Shown here piece after piece: positions 18,395 through 28,807 of a DNA stretch of 64,000 bases. The notes beneath the pieces are model-generated. The model was given only the letters and a program-made list of their open reading frames with translations, was not told the DNA's origin and did no database searches. The stretch lies in assembly GCF_016654015.1 (NCBI RefSeq), contig NZ_JAEPWM010000012.1, positions 1-64,000 of the forward strand, written 5' to 3'. Position numbers and translations under genes: made by a program. How positions within the stretch are numbered: the first letter of the stretch is position 1; each line of letters begins with the position of its first letter. The stretch is from Ramlibacter ginsenosidimutans (lineage in GTDB: Bacteria > Pseudomonadota > Gammaproteobacteria > Burkholderiales > Burkholderiaceae_C).

Positions 18395-18478
18395 TCCTCT
18401 CCCGCAGCCGCAAACCGGTGCCGCCCTGCGCGGCACGGGATGCGTGCTGCCTTTTTCCAGGCATTCCCACAAGAAACG

Positions 18479-19498
18479 ATGAAGAAACTTCTCACGGTCC
18501 TCGCGGTCGCCGGGCTGGCCGGCAGCGCCTGCGCGCAATCCTCCCTCACCCTGTTCGGCGTCCTCGACGTCGGCATCGCCCGCGTCGACGGCTCCGGCGT
18601 CCGTCGCACGGGGCTGTCCACCGGCGGCGCGAACATCAGCCGCCTGGGCTTTCGCGGGGTCGAAGACCTGGGCGGCGGCTTGAGCGCCGGCTTCTGGCTC
18701 GAGGCCGGGCTCGACGTCGACACCGGCCTCGGCAAGTCGGCGAGCGGCGCCCTGGCCTTCAATCGCCGTTCGACCGCCAGCCTGTCCGGCGGGTTCGGCG
18801 AGCTGCGCCTGGGCCGCGACGACGCCGCCACCTTCCTCAACACGCTGATCTTCGACCCCTTCCTCACCAACGGGGTGGGCGGCAACAACGCCTTCATCAT
18901 GCTGGGCGCGCCGATCCAGCAGAGCAATGCGATCAGCTACCTGACCCCGCCGTCGCTCGGCGGCTTCTATGGGCAACTGCAGGTCGCGCCCGGCGAGCAG
19001 CCCTCCACCGCGCCCAACCGGCACGAAGGAGACTACGCGGGGCTGCGCGCGGGCTATCGCTCCGGCGCGCTGCACGTGGCCGCAGCCTGGGGCCGGCTGC
19101 ACGGCGCAACGTCCGACACCGAACTGAAGATCGCGAACGCCGGCGTGTCCTGGGACTTCGGTTTCGTGCGGCCGTCCTTGCTGTGGGCGCGCGAGGAACG
19201 TGCAGCGGCGCGCATGACGGCGATCGAGCTCGGCGCGACCGCCCCCATCGGCCCCGGCGAGTTGCGGGCCCAGGCGAGCCGCTACGACCGGGCGGACAGC
19301 AACGCCGACTGGACCAAGTTCGCCATCGGCTATGGCTACAACCTGTCCAAGCGCACCCAGCTCTATGCGACGGTGGCCCATCTCCACAACAGCGACGGCG
19401 CCCAGCGTTCGATCGGCGTGCAGGGCCTGCCGGCGACCGGCACCTCGCTGGGCGGCAGCTCGAACGGGTACGAGATGGGGATCCGCCACGCATTCTGA
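18479..19498 (+). CDS. Outer-membrane porin (Gram-negative general porin family)
   Basis: 339 aa. Signal peptide to about residue 20 (ending CAQS), followed by SSLTLFGVLDVGI, the standard start of burkholderial trimeric porins, and ending in a beta strand with terminal Phe (GIRHAF), the outer-membrane assembly signal. It lies 84 bp after the reductase on the same strand and probably serves uptake of the operon's substrate. No strong ribosome site is visible; the ATG at 18479 is fixed by the signal peptide. Confidence 0.9.
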   Translation: MKKLLTVLAVAGLAGSACAQSSLTLFGVLDVGIARVDGSGVRRTGLSTGGANISRLGFRGVEDLGGGLSAGFWLEAGLDVDTGLGKSASGALAFNRRSTASLSGGFGELRLGRDDAATFLNTLIFDPFLTNGVGGNNAFIMLGAPIQQSNAISYLTPPSLGGFYGQLQVAPGEQPSTAPNRHEGDYAGLRAGYRSGALHVAAAWGRLHGATSDTELKIANAGVSWDFGFVRPSLLWAREERAAARMTAIELGATAPIGPGELRAQASRYDRADSNADWTKFAIGYGYNLSKRTQLYATVAHLHNSDGAQRSIGVQGLPATGTSLGGSSNGYEMGIRHAF

Positions 19499-19560
19499 CG
19501 CGCGCGGCTAACATCGGCAGTCAGGCCGCGCCGGCGCGGCCGCTGCAGAGGGACCCCGCA

Positions 19561-20409
19561 TTGCAAACCATCCGCCTCGAGCACTGGGCCGACTTCGTCG
19601 CCCGCACCGACGCGCTCCAGGGCTGGGCGTTCCGCGGCCACGTGCGGGCGCAGTGGCCGCTGGTGCCGTCGCTCACGCGCAGGCTGCAGCAGTTCAGCCC
19701 CGACCCGCGGCTGTGGCCCTTGCGCGAGTCGCGCGCGATGCGCATCTTCCGGCGCAAGGCGCACATCTACCTGTCGGACCGCACCGCGCTGGACGACGAG
19801 CTGCGCTGCCTGGCCCTGATGCAGCATCACGGCGCCTCCACGCGCCTGCTCGATTTCACCAAGTCGCCCTTCGTGGCGGCCTTCTTCGCGCTCGAGAGCG
19901 CCTCGCGCGACGTTGCGGTGTTCGCCCTCAACACGCCCGCGCTGTGGCACGCGACGCCTTCCTTCGATCCATCGCTGACGCGCTCGCGCATCGATCCGCG
20001 CGTGCCGGGCAACTTCGAGCGCTATTTCGCGAGCAACACCTTGCCGCTGATCTGGTTCGGGGAGCCCTCCGAGATGGACAGCCGGCTGGTGGCGCAGTCG
20101 GGTCTGTTCGTGCTGCCGGGCGTGCTGGACCAGCCCCTGGACGTCATCCTCGACGGCTACGGCGGCAGCGAAAGCCTGCTCACCAAGTTCATCCTGCCGC
20201 TGTCGATGCGCGAGGAGGCCATGCGGGCGCTGTACCGCATGAACGTGACCTATGCGACGCTGTTTCCCGACCTGGACGGACTGGCGCGCTCGGTCAGCTA
20301 CGAGCTGGAAGCGATCTGGGGCAGGCTGGTGGAGGACTACGAGCGGGCCCACGACGATGCGGCCGTGCCGCGAGACCCCCGGCTCCCGGCCGATGGATCC
20401 GGCGACTGA
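19561..20409 (+). CDS. FRG-domain protein
   Basis: 282 aa; a TTG start with AGAGGGA about 8 bases upstream is the only sensible start. The FRG domain is recognised by WAFRGH (22-27) and QHHGASTRLLDFTKSPFVAA (near 86-105). FRG proteins are widespread with unknown biochemistry and are sometimes associated with phage-defence or toxin loci. Here it stands alone between a porin and a convergent protease gene. No other domain is visible. Confidence 0.75.
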   Translation: MQTIRLEHWADFVARTDALQGWAFRGHVRAQWPLVPSLTRRLQQFSPDPRLWPLRESRAMRIFRRKAHIYLSDRTALDDELRCLALMQHHGASTRLLDFTKSPFVAAFFALESASRDVAVFALNTPALWHATPSFDPSLTRSRIDPRVPGNFERYFASNTLPLIWFGEPSEMDSRLVAQSGLFVLPGVLDQPLDVILDGYGGSESLLTKFILPLSMREEAMRALYRMNVTYATLFPDLDGLARSVSYELEAIWGRLVEDYERAHDDAAVPRDPRLPADGSGD

Positions 20410-20430
20410 GCGGCTGCGCGGGCGGGCACT

Positions 20431-21066
20431 TCAGTAACGCCGCTCCAGCACGAGCTGGTTGTTGAAGCGGGTCATCTGGAAGCGGTCGAGGAAGCTGTTC
20501 CCGAGCAGCACCTGGCCCGTGTCCGTGGGAACGACGGCCGCGTCGACGTTGCTCACTTCGACGTCGCCCACGCGCACGGAATCGAGCTTGATCCGGTACA
20601 CCGTGACGATGCCGTTGGCGGTGCTTCCGCGCGCGAGCTGCCCCTTGCGGTAGTCGATTCCCAGGCGCTCGGCATCGGCGGCGCCGATGGAAACGGATGT
20701 GGCGCCGGTGTCCACGAGGAACTGCACGGCACGGCCGTTGATCGCGCCCGGCGTGATGAAGTGGCCGCCGCTGCCGGCGGTCAGCACGATCCGGTTGCCC
20801 TTGGCCCCTAGGGTCTCGCCCCAGTGCATCGGACCTTCGCCGATGCGCACGGTGCGGCGCTGGCCGCCGACTTCGAGCACCGCCTGGTCGCCGGAGGTCG
20901 ACAGCACCTTGACGCCCTGGAAAGTTTCGCCCGGGGCGAGCGCCTTCGGCTGGCCGCCGTCGACCACCAGCAGCGCCTTGGCGCCCAGCATGCCTTGCAG
21001 GGTGACGGACTGGGCGGCAGCGCCCAGGGCCGCGCAGGCGAGGGCCAGGGCGATCAGCCGGCGCAT
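20431..21066 (-). CDS. Retropepsin-like aspartic protease (TIGR02281/clan AA)
   Basis: 211 aa. A signal peptide (1-19, ending AAAQ) indicates export. The single aspartic-protease motif FLVDTGATSVSI places the catalytic Asp at 119, and LLGNSFLDRF is the second conserved block; one lobe per chain means it works as a homodimer. The substrate is unknown. Head-to-tail with yajQ, 2 bp apart, both leftward. Confidence 0.83.
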   Translation of the reverse strand: MRRLIALALACAALGAAAQSVTLQGMLGAKALLVVDGGQPKALAPGETFQGVKVLSTSGDQAVLEVGGQRRTVRIGEGPMHWGETLGAKGNRIVLTAGSGGHFITPGAINGRAVQFLVDTGATSVSIGAADAERLGIDYRKGQLARGSTANGIVTVYRIKLDSVRVGDVEVSNVDAAVVPTDTGQVLLGNSFLDRFQMTRFNNQLVLERRY

Positions 21067-21068
21067 GC

Positions 21069-21554
21069 TCAGTCGCGGAAGTTGGTGAACGACAGGGGGA
21101 GCTCGGCCATTTCCTTGCGCACCAGGGCCATGGTCGCCTGCAGGTCGTCACGCTTGGCGCCGCTCACCCGCACCACGTCGCCCTGGATGGCGGCCTGCAC
21201 CTTGACCTTGCTCTCCTTGATGAGCTTCTGGATCTTCTTGGCCTGCTCGGACTCGATGCCGCTGCGGACCTTGACGACCTGTTTCACCTTGTCGCCGCCC
21301 ATCTTCTGGACCTCGCCCTTGTCCAGGAAGCGCACGTCGACGCTGCGCTTGGCCAGCTTGCCAACCAGGATGTCCATGATCTGCTGGAGCTGGAAATCGG
21401 CATCGCCGATGACGGTGATCTCCTTGTCCTTGATCTCGATGGCCGCGGCCGTGCCCTTGAAATCGAAACGGGTCCCGATCTCCTTGGCGGCGTTTTCCAC
21501 GGCGTTTTTGACTTCCACCATGTTGGGCTCGCACACGGTATCGAACGACGGCAT
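21069..21554 (-). CDS. yajQ: YajQ-family nucleotide-binding protein
   Basis: 161 aa, normal length. Starts MPSFD, the family hallmark, and carries RFDFKGT and the KIIKxSKxKVQA-like segment. YajQ homologues bind nucleotides or nucleic acid, and some bind cyclic di-GMP and act with transcription factors. Divergent from murB with 52 bp between starts; GGAGG lies just before the ATG. Confidence 0.93.
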   Translation of the reverse strand: MPSFDTVCEPNMVEVKNAVENAAKEIGTRFDFKGTAAAIEIKDKEITVIGDADFQLQQIMDILVGKLAKRSVDVRFLDKGEVQKMGGDKVKQVVKVRSGIESEQAKKIQKLIKESKVKVQAAIQGDVVRVSGAKRDDLQATMALVRKEMAELPLSFTNFRD

Positions 21555-21606
21555 ACGGGATTCCCTCCTGCACCTGTGAAACGGCTGCTTGCGCCACAAT
21601 TCTCCC

Positions 21607-22647
21607 ATGATCGTCGAGTCCAACGCGTCGCTGCAGCCGCACAACACCTTTGGCATCGTCGCCAAGGCGAAGACCATGGTGCGGGTGAAGGGCGCCGCCG
21701 ACGTCCACGCGGTGCTGGCCCACCCCGAGCTGTCCCGGGAACCCCTGTTCGTCCTGGGGGGCGGCAGCAACATCGTGCTGACCGGCGATGTCAAGGCCGT
21801 GGTGCTCAAGGTGGAGGTTGCCGGCCGCACCATCCTGGAGGACGGGCCCAAGGCGACGATCGTGGAATTCGGCGCCGGCGAGAACTGGCACGAGGCCGTC
21901 ACCTGGACGATGGACCAGGGCCTCGGCGGCCTGGAGAACCTGGCCCTCATCCCGGGCACCGTGGGCGCCTCGCCGGTGCAGAACATCGGCGCCTACGGCA
22001 TCGAACTGCAGGACCGCTTCGAGTCGCTGGACGCGATCGACTTGATGACGGGCCGGGAATTCACGCTGGATGCGACCCAGTGCGCCTTCGGCTACCGCGA
22101 CTCGGTGTTCAAGCATTCGCCGGCGCGCGACAGCGACTTCGGCCTGGCCGGCCGGGCGCTCATCCTGCGGGTGCGCATGCGCCTGCCCAAGCCCTGGAAA
22201 CCGGTGCTGGGCTACCTGGACCTGCACCGGAAGGTCCAGGAAAGCGGCATCACGCAGCCGACCGCGCGCCAGGTCTACGACTGGGTGTGCGCGATCCGCA
22301 GCGCCAAGCTGCCGGACCCGCGCGTGATCGGCAATGCCGGCAGCTTCTTCAAGAACCCGACGGTCACCCCCGAGCAGTGCCAGGACATCATCGCGCGCGA
22401 CCCCGGCATCGTGCACTACCCGATGCCCGACGGCACGGTGAAACTCGCGGCAGGCTGGCTCATCGACGCCTGCGGCTGGAAGGGCAAGTCGGTCGGGCAG
22501 GCAGGCGTGTACGACAAGCAGGCGCTGGTGCTGGTGAACCGCGGCGGCGCCACGGGGGGCGAAGTGGTCACGCTGGCGCGGGCGATCCAGACCAGCGTGT
22601 ACGAGCGCTTCGGCATCCGGCTGGAGCCGGAACCGGTGGTCGTCTAG
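21607..22647 (+). CDS. murB: UDP-N-acetylenolpyruvoylglucosamine reductase
   Basis: 346 aa, FAD-dependent enzyme of peptidoglycan synthesis that reduces UDP-GlcNAc-enolpyruvate to UDP-MurNAc. Type I MurB: N-terminal NTFGI, GGGSN(I)V for [20 protein letters not shown], and the catalytic Ser in NAGSFFKNP. The start is the ATG at 21607; a TTG 18 bp upstream is in frame but has no better context. It is isolated from the division cluster, which is common in this group. Confidence 0.94.
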   Translation: MIVESNASLQPHNTFGIVAKAKTMVRVKGAADVHAVLAHPELSREPLFVLGGGSNIVLTGDVKAVVLKVEVAGRTILEDGPKATIVEFGAGENWHEAVTWTMDQGLGGLENLALIPGTVGASPVQNIGAYGIELQDRFESLDAIDLMTGREFTLDATQCAFGYRDSVFKHSPARDSDFGLAGRALILRVRMRLPKPWKPVLGYLDLHRKVQESGITQPTARQVYDWVCAIRSAKLPDPRVIGNAGSFFKNPTVTPEQCQDIIARDPGIVHYPMPDGTVKLAAGWLIDACGWKGKSVGQAGVYDKQALVLVNRGGATGGEVVTLARAIQTSVYERFGIRLEPEPVVV

Positions 22648-22657
22648 CAGTCTGCTC

Positions 22658-23020
22658 CTAGCCTACGTTGCGCTCCCACCAGCCGGCGAGCACGTCGTCG
22701 CTGGCGAGCACCCACAGCGCGAGCAAAGTCACGATCGCGCCGCTCACCATGGCGTTCACCAGCGCCGGCTGCACGTCGTCGAAGCCGAACACCACCGGCA
22801 GCAGCATCAGCACGACGCCCAGCACGACGTCGAGCCACTCCTCCCAGTCCTGGGGAAACTGCATGGCGCCGACGCTGGAGGCGAACAATAGCGCGCCGAT
22901 CCCCATGGTCGTGGTGGTCGCGATCACCACGTTCTGGAAACCGAGCGCCCAGGGAGAAAGGACGAGCCACACGCCCACCAGAGCGTTGACGGGGTCCTGC
23001 CAGTGCTTCACGCGTGTCAT
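22658..23020 (-). CDS. SPW-repeat membrane protein 1
   Basis: 120 aa, four hydrophobic helices arranged as two SPW repeats. The first reads W-x-x-x-V-x-x-L-V-G-V-W-L-V-L-S-P-W, the signature, and the second is degenerate (LPVVFGF). Unknown function; an integral inner-membrane protein. A paralogue is 167 bp upstream (23188), in the same orientation, with the same length and the same start (W-Q-D at residues 7-9), so the pair arose by tandem duplication. Confidence 0.82.
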   Translation of the reverse strand: MTRVKHWQDPVNALVGVWLVLSPWALGFQNVVIATTTTMGIGALLFASSVGAMQFPQDWEEWLDVVLGVVLMLLPVVFGFDDVQPALVNAMVSGAIVTLLALWVLASDDVLAGWWERNVG

Positions 23021-23187
23021 GCGGAACTCCTTTCGCCGACGTCGCGCCGTCCGGGGGACGCGCTGGAGGCCATCGTACGCCTGCACCGTCTTCCGTGCCA
23101 CCGCCGGCAAGTGGCACGTCCTGACCGGGACGAGGCCGGCCGTGCGGCTGCAACCGGCGGGCGAGCGCCCGCAGGCCCGGGACGCGC

Positions 23188-23550
23188 TCAGGGCGAGCGG
23201 CGCCGGATCCAGCCGCTGAAGGCGCTGTCGGTGAAGATGACCCAGAGCGCCAGCACGCTTATCACCAGGCCGCAAGCGACGGCGTTCTGCATGGCGAGGG
23301 GCACGTTGCTGAACTCGAGCACCCAGGGCGAAGCGATCAGCCAGAGCCCCATCACCAGCTCGGACCATTCCTCCCAGGCTTCCGGGACGAACACTTCCGT
23401 GAGGGCAAAGGCCGCGAGCACGACGCCGATGGCGACGAAATCGCCGATGGCCTGCAGGGGAGCGTGGATGCCGAGGACCCAGGGCGACACGATGAGCCAC
23501 ACGCCCAGCGCGACGCTGACGAAGTCCTGCCAGTGACCGACGCGTTTCAT
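23188..23550 (-). CDS. SPW-repeat membrane protein 2
   Basis: 120 aa with two clear SPW repeats (LGVWLIVSPWVLG and MGLWLIASPWVLEF), each in a pair of transmembrane helices separated by a conserved EEW turn. Paralogue of the 22658 gene. An AGGAGG-like box precedes the ATG. The 290 bp between its start and the GtrA gene hold no gene that can be supported. Confidence 0.83.
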   Translation of the reverse strand: MKRVGHWQDFVSVALGVWLIVSPWVLGIHAPLQAIGDFVAIGVVLAAFALTEVFVPEAWEEWSELVMGLWLIASPWVLEFSNVPLAMQNAVACGLVISVLALWVIFTDSAFSGWIRRRSP

Positions 23551-23841
23551 GTCGCACCTCCTAGCCCCGCGGCGCGCGGGTCCCTTATTCAACTCCTGCC
23601 GGCGGCGGCTGTCTACTGCGGGTGCACAAAAGGAGCTCGGCCATCGCGCGGCGCGGACACAACACCGGCGTTGACCCGAACATGGCCGGCATGCGACAGT
23701 GCCCGGCGGCAGGGCCTGGGAGGGGCCGCTGGACCCATGTCCCACGCTTTACAAGAAGCCGAACGTCCGCTGGGCGTTGATCTCGACAACACCCCGGTCC
23801 AGGCTGACCAGCTCGCCGAGAGCGCCAGCGAAGGAGGGCAG

Positions 23842-24264
23842 ATGAGGGCTCTCACGCGGATTGCGCTCTCCTATTCCGCGATCGCCTTCGTCTCGACCGC
23901 TCTGAACATAGCCGTGCAGGCTGCCTGGATGGCCCTGGACAGCGGCGCGCACGCCATCCCGATCTCGGTGCTGGCTGGCACCGCGGCATGCGTGCCGCTG
24001 AAGTACGTGCTGGAGAAACGCCACGTCTTCGGGTTCCGTGCACAAAACCTGCGACACGACGGGGAGCTTCTGGTTCTCTATGCCTTCTTCGGCGTCTTCA
24101 CCACCTTGCTGTTCTGGGGCGTCGAATGGCTGTTCCAGCTTGTGTTCCACACCGCCGGCATGCGCTACGTGGGCGCAGCCGTCGGCCTGGCACTCGGCTT
24201 CGTGCTGCGGTACCAGCTGGATCGCCGTTTCGTGTTCGTGGCGCGCGTGAAGGTCGCGGCGTGA
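23842..24264 (+). CDS. GtrA-family membrane protein
   Basis: 140 aa, four transmembrane helices and the RYQLDRRFVF end typical of GtrA, a family linked to flipping of undecaprenyl-linked sugars for surface polysaccharide glycosylation. The start at 23842 is decided by AAGGAGG five bases upstream; a longer frame without ribosome site extends further left. Overlaps the next gene (TGATG), so the two are co-translated and probably work together. Confidence 0.85.
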   Translation: MRALTRIALSYSAIAFVSTALNIAVQAAWMALDSGAHAIPISVLAGTAACVPLKYVLEKRHVFGFRAQNLRHDGELLVLYAFFGVFTTLLFWGVEWLFQLVFHTAGMRYVGAAVGLALGFVLRYQLDRRFVFVARVKVAA

Positions 24265-26138
24265 TGGAAGCACAGGCGCGCGTGATGCCGTATCCAGGGT
24301 GGCGGCACCGGCTGGCCCTCCCTCCCTTCTGGCTCGCCATGGCGGGCGGTCTCGTGTTCCTGCTCGTGTTCCAGTGGCGGTATGCGGGGATCGATCCCGG
24401 GATGTACCGCTACCGTGACGACGGCATCATCACCCTCAGCCATGCGCGCAACTGGGTGGACTTCGGCTTCATCGGCGTGAACCCGTCCGGCGAGCGGATC
24501 GAAGCTTTCTCCACCCCGCTGCAATTTCTGCTGTATGCCGGTGCGTACGCGCTGGCCGGCGTGGGCTACCAGGCGTTCATGGATGCGCAGACGCTCGCCT
24601 GCACGTTCGCGCTGGGAGCGATGTTCGCGCTGCTGTTCGCCGAAGCTTCGGCGTTCGCCTTGCCCGCTGTCCTCGCTGCAGCGCTAACCCTCACGCAACT
24701 TTCCGTGTTCCTGATATGGCATGGCTCCGGCATGGAGAACGCATTGACGCACGCGCTGCTGCTGGCGACCGCGGTAGTGCTCGTGCGTGGCGGACTCGCC
24801 GGCCGCCTGGACCCGCGCTGGGCCGTGGTTCCGTTCCTGGCCAGCATCACGCGGGTGGAGTCCATCTACCACGTAGCGCCGCTGCTGCTGGTGTTCTGCC
24901 TGTACTGGCATGCGAAGGTCGGTGACGGGCAGGCGCGCCGGTTCGCGGCGTGGTTCGGGGTGCTCTGGCTTGCCTTCAATGCTGCGCGCGTTGCCTATTT
25001 CGGCAGCCTGATGCCGAACACGGCGGTCGCGCAAGGCATCTCGGTCGGCGATCGCCTGATCGAACTGGTGACGCTCAGCCCCCTGTACCTGGATCAGTCC
25101 TTCGCGCTGGCGCGCTCCAACTTCAGCCGGCACGGCGGCTACCTGTTGCTGCTGGTGCTGCCCTTCATCGTCCTGCGGCAGGTGTCCACGGGCACGGCGC
25201 TGCGCCTGCTCGTCCTGGGCTCCCTTGCCGTCACGGCGCTAGCGGCTCCATTCGTCTTCGGTCCGGCCCGGCTGGACCCGGCGAGGACGACGACGCAACT
25301 CGCTGTCCTGGTGGTGGCCATGGTGGCGGCCGCCGCCTTCGAATGGCGTGCGCGCAGGGCCGAATCCTATGCACTGGTGCTGGTTGGCGTCGTGGTGTTC
25401 CTGTTGCACGAGTACATGGCCGCTCCGCCGCACGCGGTGTGTTGCAGTGCGAAGGGCTTTGATGCCACGCGGCAGGTGTTCGTCCGCTTCGGGCAAAACG
25501 AGGGCCTGGTGCGGCCGACGGTCGCCAATCCCGACCTCGGGGTGGTGAGCTGGCACAAGCAGGTGAATGTCGTGGACCTCGGCTTCCTCGGCTCCACCGT
25601 GACGCCGCGTCTCGATGGCCCGGCGTCCGCCGAGTACCTGCTTGCCTACGCTGCACCGGACATCGTGGAAACGCATGGGTACTGGAGCTGCCGCCACGCT
25701 GCTTTCCTGGGCGACCGCCGTTTCGCCGAGCGCTACATGCCGCTGGATGGGGCGACCGCAGCGACGCAGATGTGCGATGGCCGACACGTGCCGACCGGCT
25801 TCTGGATCCGCAAAGACGTGCTGCGAGGCGCGGCCGGTCCCGAACGCGCCTTCATCGATGCACTGCAGGCGCAGCCGAGCGCCGTGCGCATCGCGGCAGA
25901 ACTGCGCCGGTGTGAACAGGACGCCGCCGGCCCTGCCGCCTGCGCCTACGTGGCGCGCGCCACGTACCGACTGCTCCCCGAGCTGCGCGCGCAAGGCCAG
26001 CAGGAATCGGTCGCAGAAGCCTTCCGTACGAGCCGCTGGCCCGCGTTCGGCTTGTTCCTAGTCACCGGGGCCAGGGATGCGCACGCCTGGCGCGCATTCC
26101 TGCCGGCTTTTCAGCAGAGCGCCGGTCCTTCGCCCTGA
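24264..26138 (+). CDS. GT-C-type membrane glycosyltransferase-like protein
   Basis: 624 aa. About ten hydrophobic helices lie in the first two-thirds, then a soluble C-terminal domain. The first extracytoplasmic loop has Asp52-Asp53 (RDDGIITLSHARNW) followed by NPSGERIEAFSTPLQ, a pattern of polyprenol-phosphate-sugar glycosyltransferases of the AftB-like group. It would use a lipid-linked sugar supplied on the outer face, matching the GtrA-like partner. No GtrB-like synthase of the lipid-linked donor is adjacent. The acceptor is unknown. Confidence 0.75.
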   Translation: MEAQARVMPYPGWRHRLALPPFWLAMAGGLVFLLVFQWRYAGIDPGMYRYRDDGIITLSHARNWVDFGFIGVNPSGERIEAFSTPLQFLLYAGAYALAGVGYQAFMDAQTLACTFALGAMFALLFAEASAFALPAVLAAALTLTQLSVFLIWHGSGMENALTHALLLATAVVLVRGGLAGRLDPRWAVVPFLASITRVESIYHVAPLLLVFCLYWHAKVGDGQARRFAAWFGVLWLAFNAARVAYFGSLMPNTAVAQGISVGDRLIELVTLSPLYLDQSFALARSNFSRHGGYLLLLVLPFIVLRQVSTGTALRLLVLGSLAVTALAAPFVFGPARLDPARTTTQLAVLVVAMVAAAAFEWRARRAESYALVLVGVVVFLLHEYMAAPPHAVCCSAKGFDATRQVFVRFGQNEGLVRPTVANPDLGVVSWHKQVNVVDLGFLGSTVTPRLDGPASAEYLLAYAAPDIVETHGYWSCRHAAFLGDRRFAERYMPLDGATAATQMCDGRHVPTGFWIRKDVLRGAAGPERAFIDALQAQPSAVRIAAELRRCEQDAAGPAACAYVARATYRLLPELRAQGQQESVAEAFRTSRWPAFGLFLVTGARDAHAWRAFLPAFQQSAGPSP

Positions 26139-26171
26139 GAGGCCGAAAGGCGAATTGTCGGGCGCCTGACC

Positions 26172-27527
<1,356 letters not shown>

Positions 27528-27845
27528 TCAGCCGAAATGGCAGATGTAGTGATAGGGCTCGGTCACGCGGATCTCGAAGCTGGACTGGCCGGGCACCGAG
27601 AACTTCTCGCCCGCCGAGGATTTCTTCCATTCGCTCGCGCCGGCGAGCTTGTACTCGCACGAGCCCGCGACGCATTCCATGACCTCGGGCGCGCCGGTCT
27701 TGAAGGTGAGGCTGGCGGGCAGGATCACGCCGACGGACTTCTTCGTGCCGTCGGGGAAGGTGATGCCGTGGCTCACGCACTTGCCGTCGAAGTACACGTT
27801 GGCCTGGGTGGCCACGGACACGGCGTCGAATCTCTCGGTCGTCAT
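27528..27845 (-). CDS. ppnP: Pyrimidine/purine nucleoside phosphorylase
   Basis: 105 aa, a compact single-cupin protein of the YaiE/PpnP family that phosphorolyses several nucleosides. Seen: [20 protein letters not shown]-equivalent [12 protein letters not shown], and the C-terminal [15 protein letters not shown] typical of the family. Upstream of argG in the same direction; no pathway link between the two is evident. Confidence 0.92.
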   Translation of the reverse strand: MTTERFDAVSVATQANVYFDGKCVSHGITFPDGTKKSVGVILPASLTFKTGAPEVMECVAGSCEYKLAGASEWKKSSAGEKFSVPGQSSFEIRVTEPYHYICHFG

Positions 27846-27900
27846 GGAATGCTTTCGGGGAAACCGGCAATTTTAGGCGAGGCCCCGAATGCCGCCCGGA

Positions 27901-27930
27901 CAGCAAGAAGGGCGCCCTCGGGCGCCCTCT
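27901..27930 (-). terminator. Terminator of the glycine-zipper gene
   Basis: An 8-bp perfect stem (27909-27916 with 27921-27928, AGGGCGCC arm) has a 4-base loop and lies 20 bp past the stop of the leftward gene. It is followed on that strand by TTCTT, a weak U tract. Confidence 0.7.
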
Positions 27931-27947
27931 GCTTGCGAGCCTGAGGC

Positions 27948-28709
27948 TCAGTGGTGGTGGTGCCCGCCGCCGTACACGAAGCCCAGGGACAGGCCGAAGG
28001 GCACGTAGGGGTAGGGACGGTAGTACGGGTAGGGAGCGTAGTACGGGTACGCAGGATAGACCGGGACCTGCTGCACGACGACGGGCGTCGGTTGCTGCTG
28101 CACGATCACCTGCGGCTGCCCTTCCAGGTACTGCGGTTGCTGCTGGACGACCTGGGGCTGCTGCTGGAAAGTCTGCGGCTGCTGCACCTGCGCCTGCTGC
28201 ACGGGCGGGGCGACGACCACGCCGCCGGCGCTGCCGCCAGTCGCGGCTTGCGCGACCGCCGGAGCCTGCAACTGCACGGTGCGGCCCGGGTCGTAGGGCA
28301 TGCGCGCGGAGAACTGCTGGCCGCGGTACTCGTAGGTCACGTCGTAGGCGACGGTGCGGTTCTCCAGCGTGTTCTGCGTGTAGCACTGGGGCACCGTCTG
28401 CGCGTAGCGCTGGTTCTGCGCCTCGACGTTGTTGCCGACGATGGCGCCGATGATGGTGCCCGCGGCGATCGCGGCTGCGTTGCCGCTGCCCTGGCCGATC
28501 ATGCTGCCGACGCCCGCGCCGGTGAGGCCGCCGACGACCGCGCCGCCGCCGGTGGTCGACACCGGCCCCTGCGTGACCGGTTGGCACACCGTGCGCGGCA
28601 CCGAGACCTGCTGGATCACCGGCACGCTGGAGACGACGTTGCCGAATTCCTGGGCGGAAGCGCCGAACGCGGCGAGGCCCATCGCGGCGAGGAGGACGGT
28701 CTGTTTCAT
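27948..28709 (-). CDS. Glycine-zipper 2TM protein with Gln/Pro/Tyr-rich tail
   Basis: 253 aa. Signal peptide 1-19 (ending ASAQ). Residues about 53-92 form a glycine zipper (GGGAVVGGLTGAGVGSMIG, then AGTIIGAIVGNN), as in outer-membrane SlyB/Rick-17kDa-like proteins. The C-terminal third is low-complexity: Gln/Val/Pro repeats, then a PYY-rich stretch, ending in Gly-Gly-Gly and four His. The start follows the signal peptide. Envelope location is likely; function unknown. The terminal His cluster could bind metal. Confidence 0.75.
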   Translation of the reverse strand: MKQTVLLAAMGLAAFGASAQEFGNVVSSVPVIQQVSVPRTVCQPVTQGPVSTTGGGAVVGGLTGAGVGSMIGQGSGNAAAIAAGTIIGAIVGNNVEAQNQRYAQTVPQCYTQNTLENRTVAYDVTYEYRGQQFSARMPYDPGRTVQLQAPAVAQAATGGSAGGVVVAPPVQQAQVQQPQTFQQQPQVVQQQPQYLEGQPQVIVQQQPTPVVVQQVPVYPAYPYYAPYPYYRPYPYVPFGLSLGFVYGGGHHHH

Positions 28710-28807
28710 GGCAAAGGTCTCGTTGAACGACTTCAGTGCTGAAATGGTATGCAGCCGAGGATGACCTTGCATTGATTTACCGTAAAGCCGCTGTAAATCC
28801 AGCCGGC

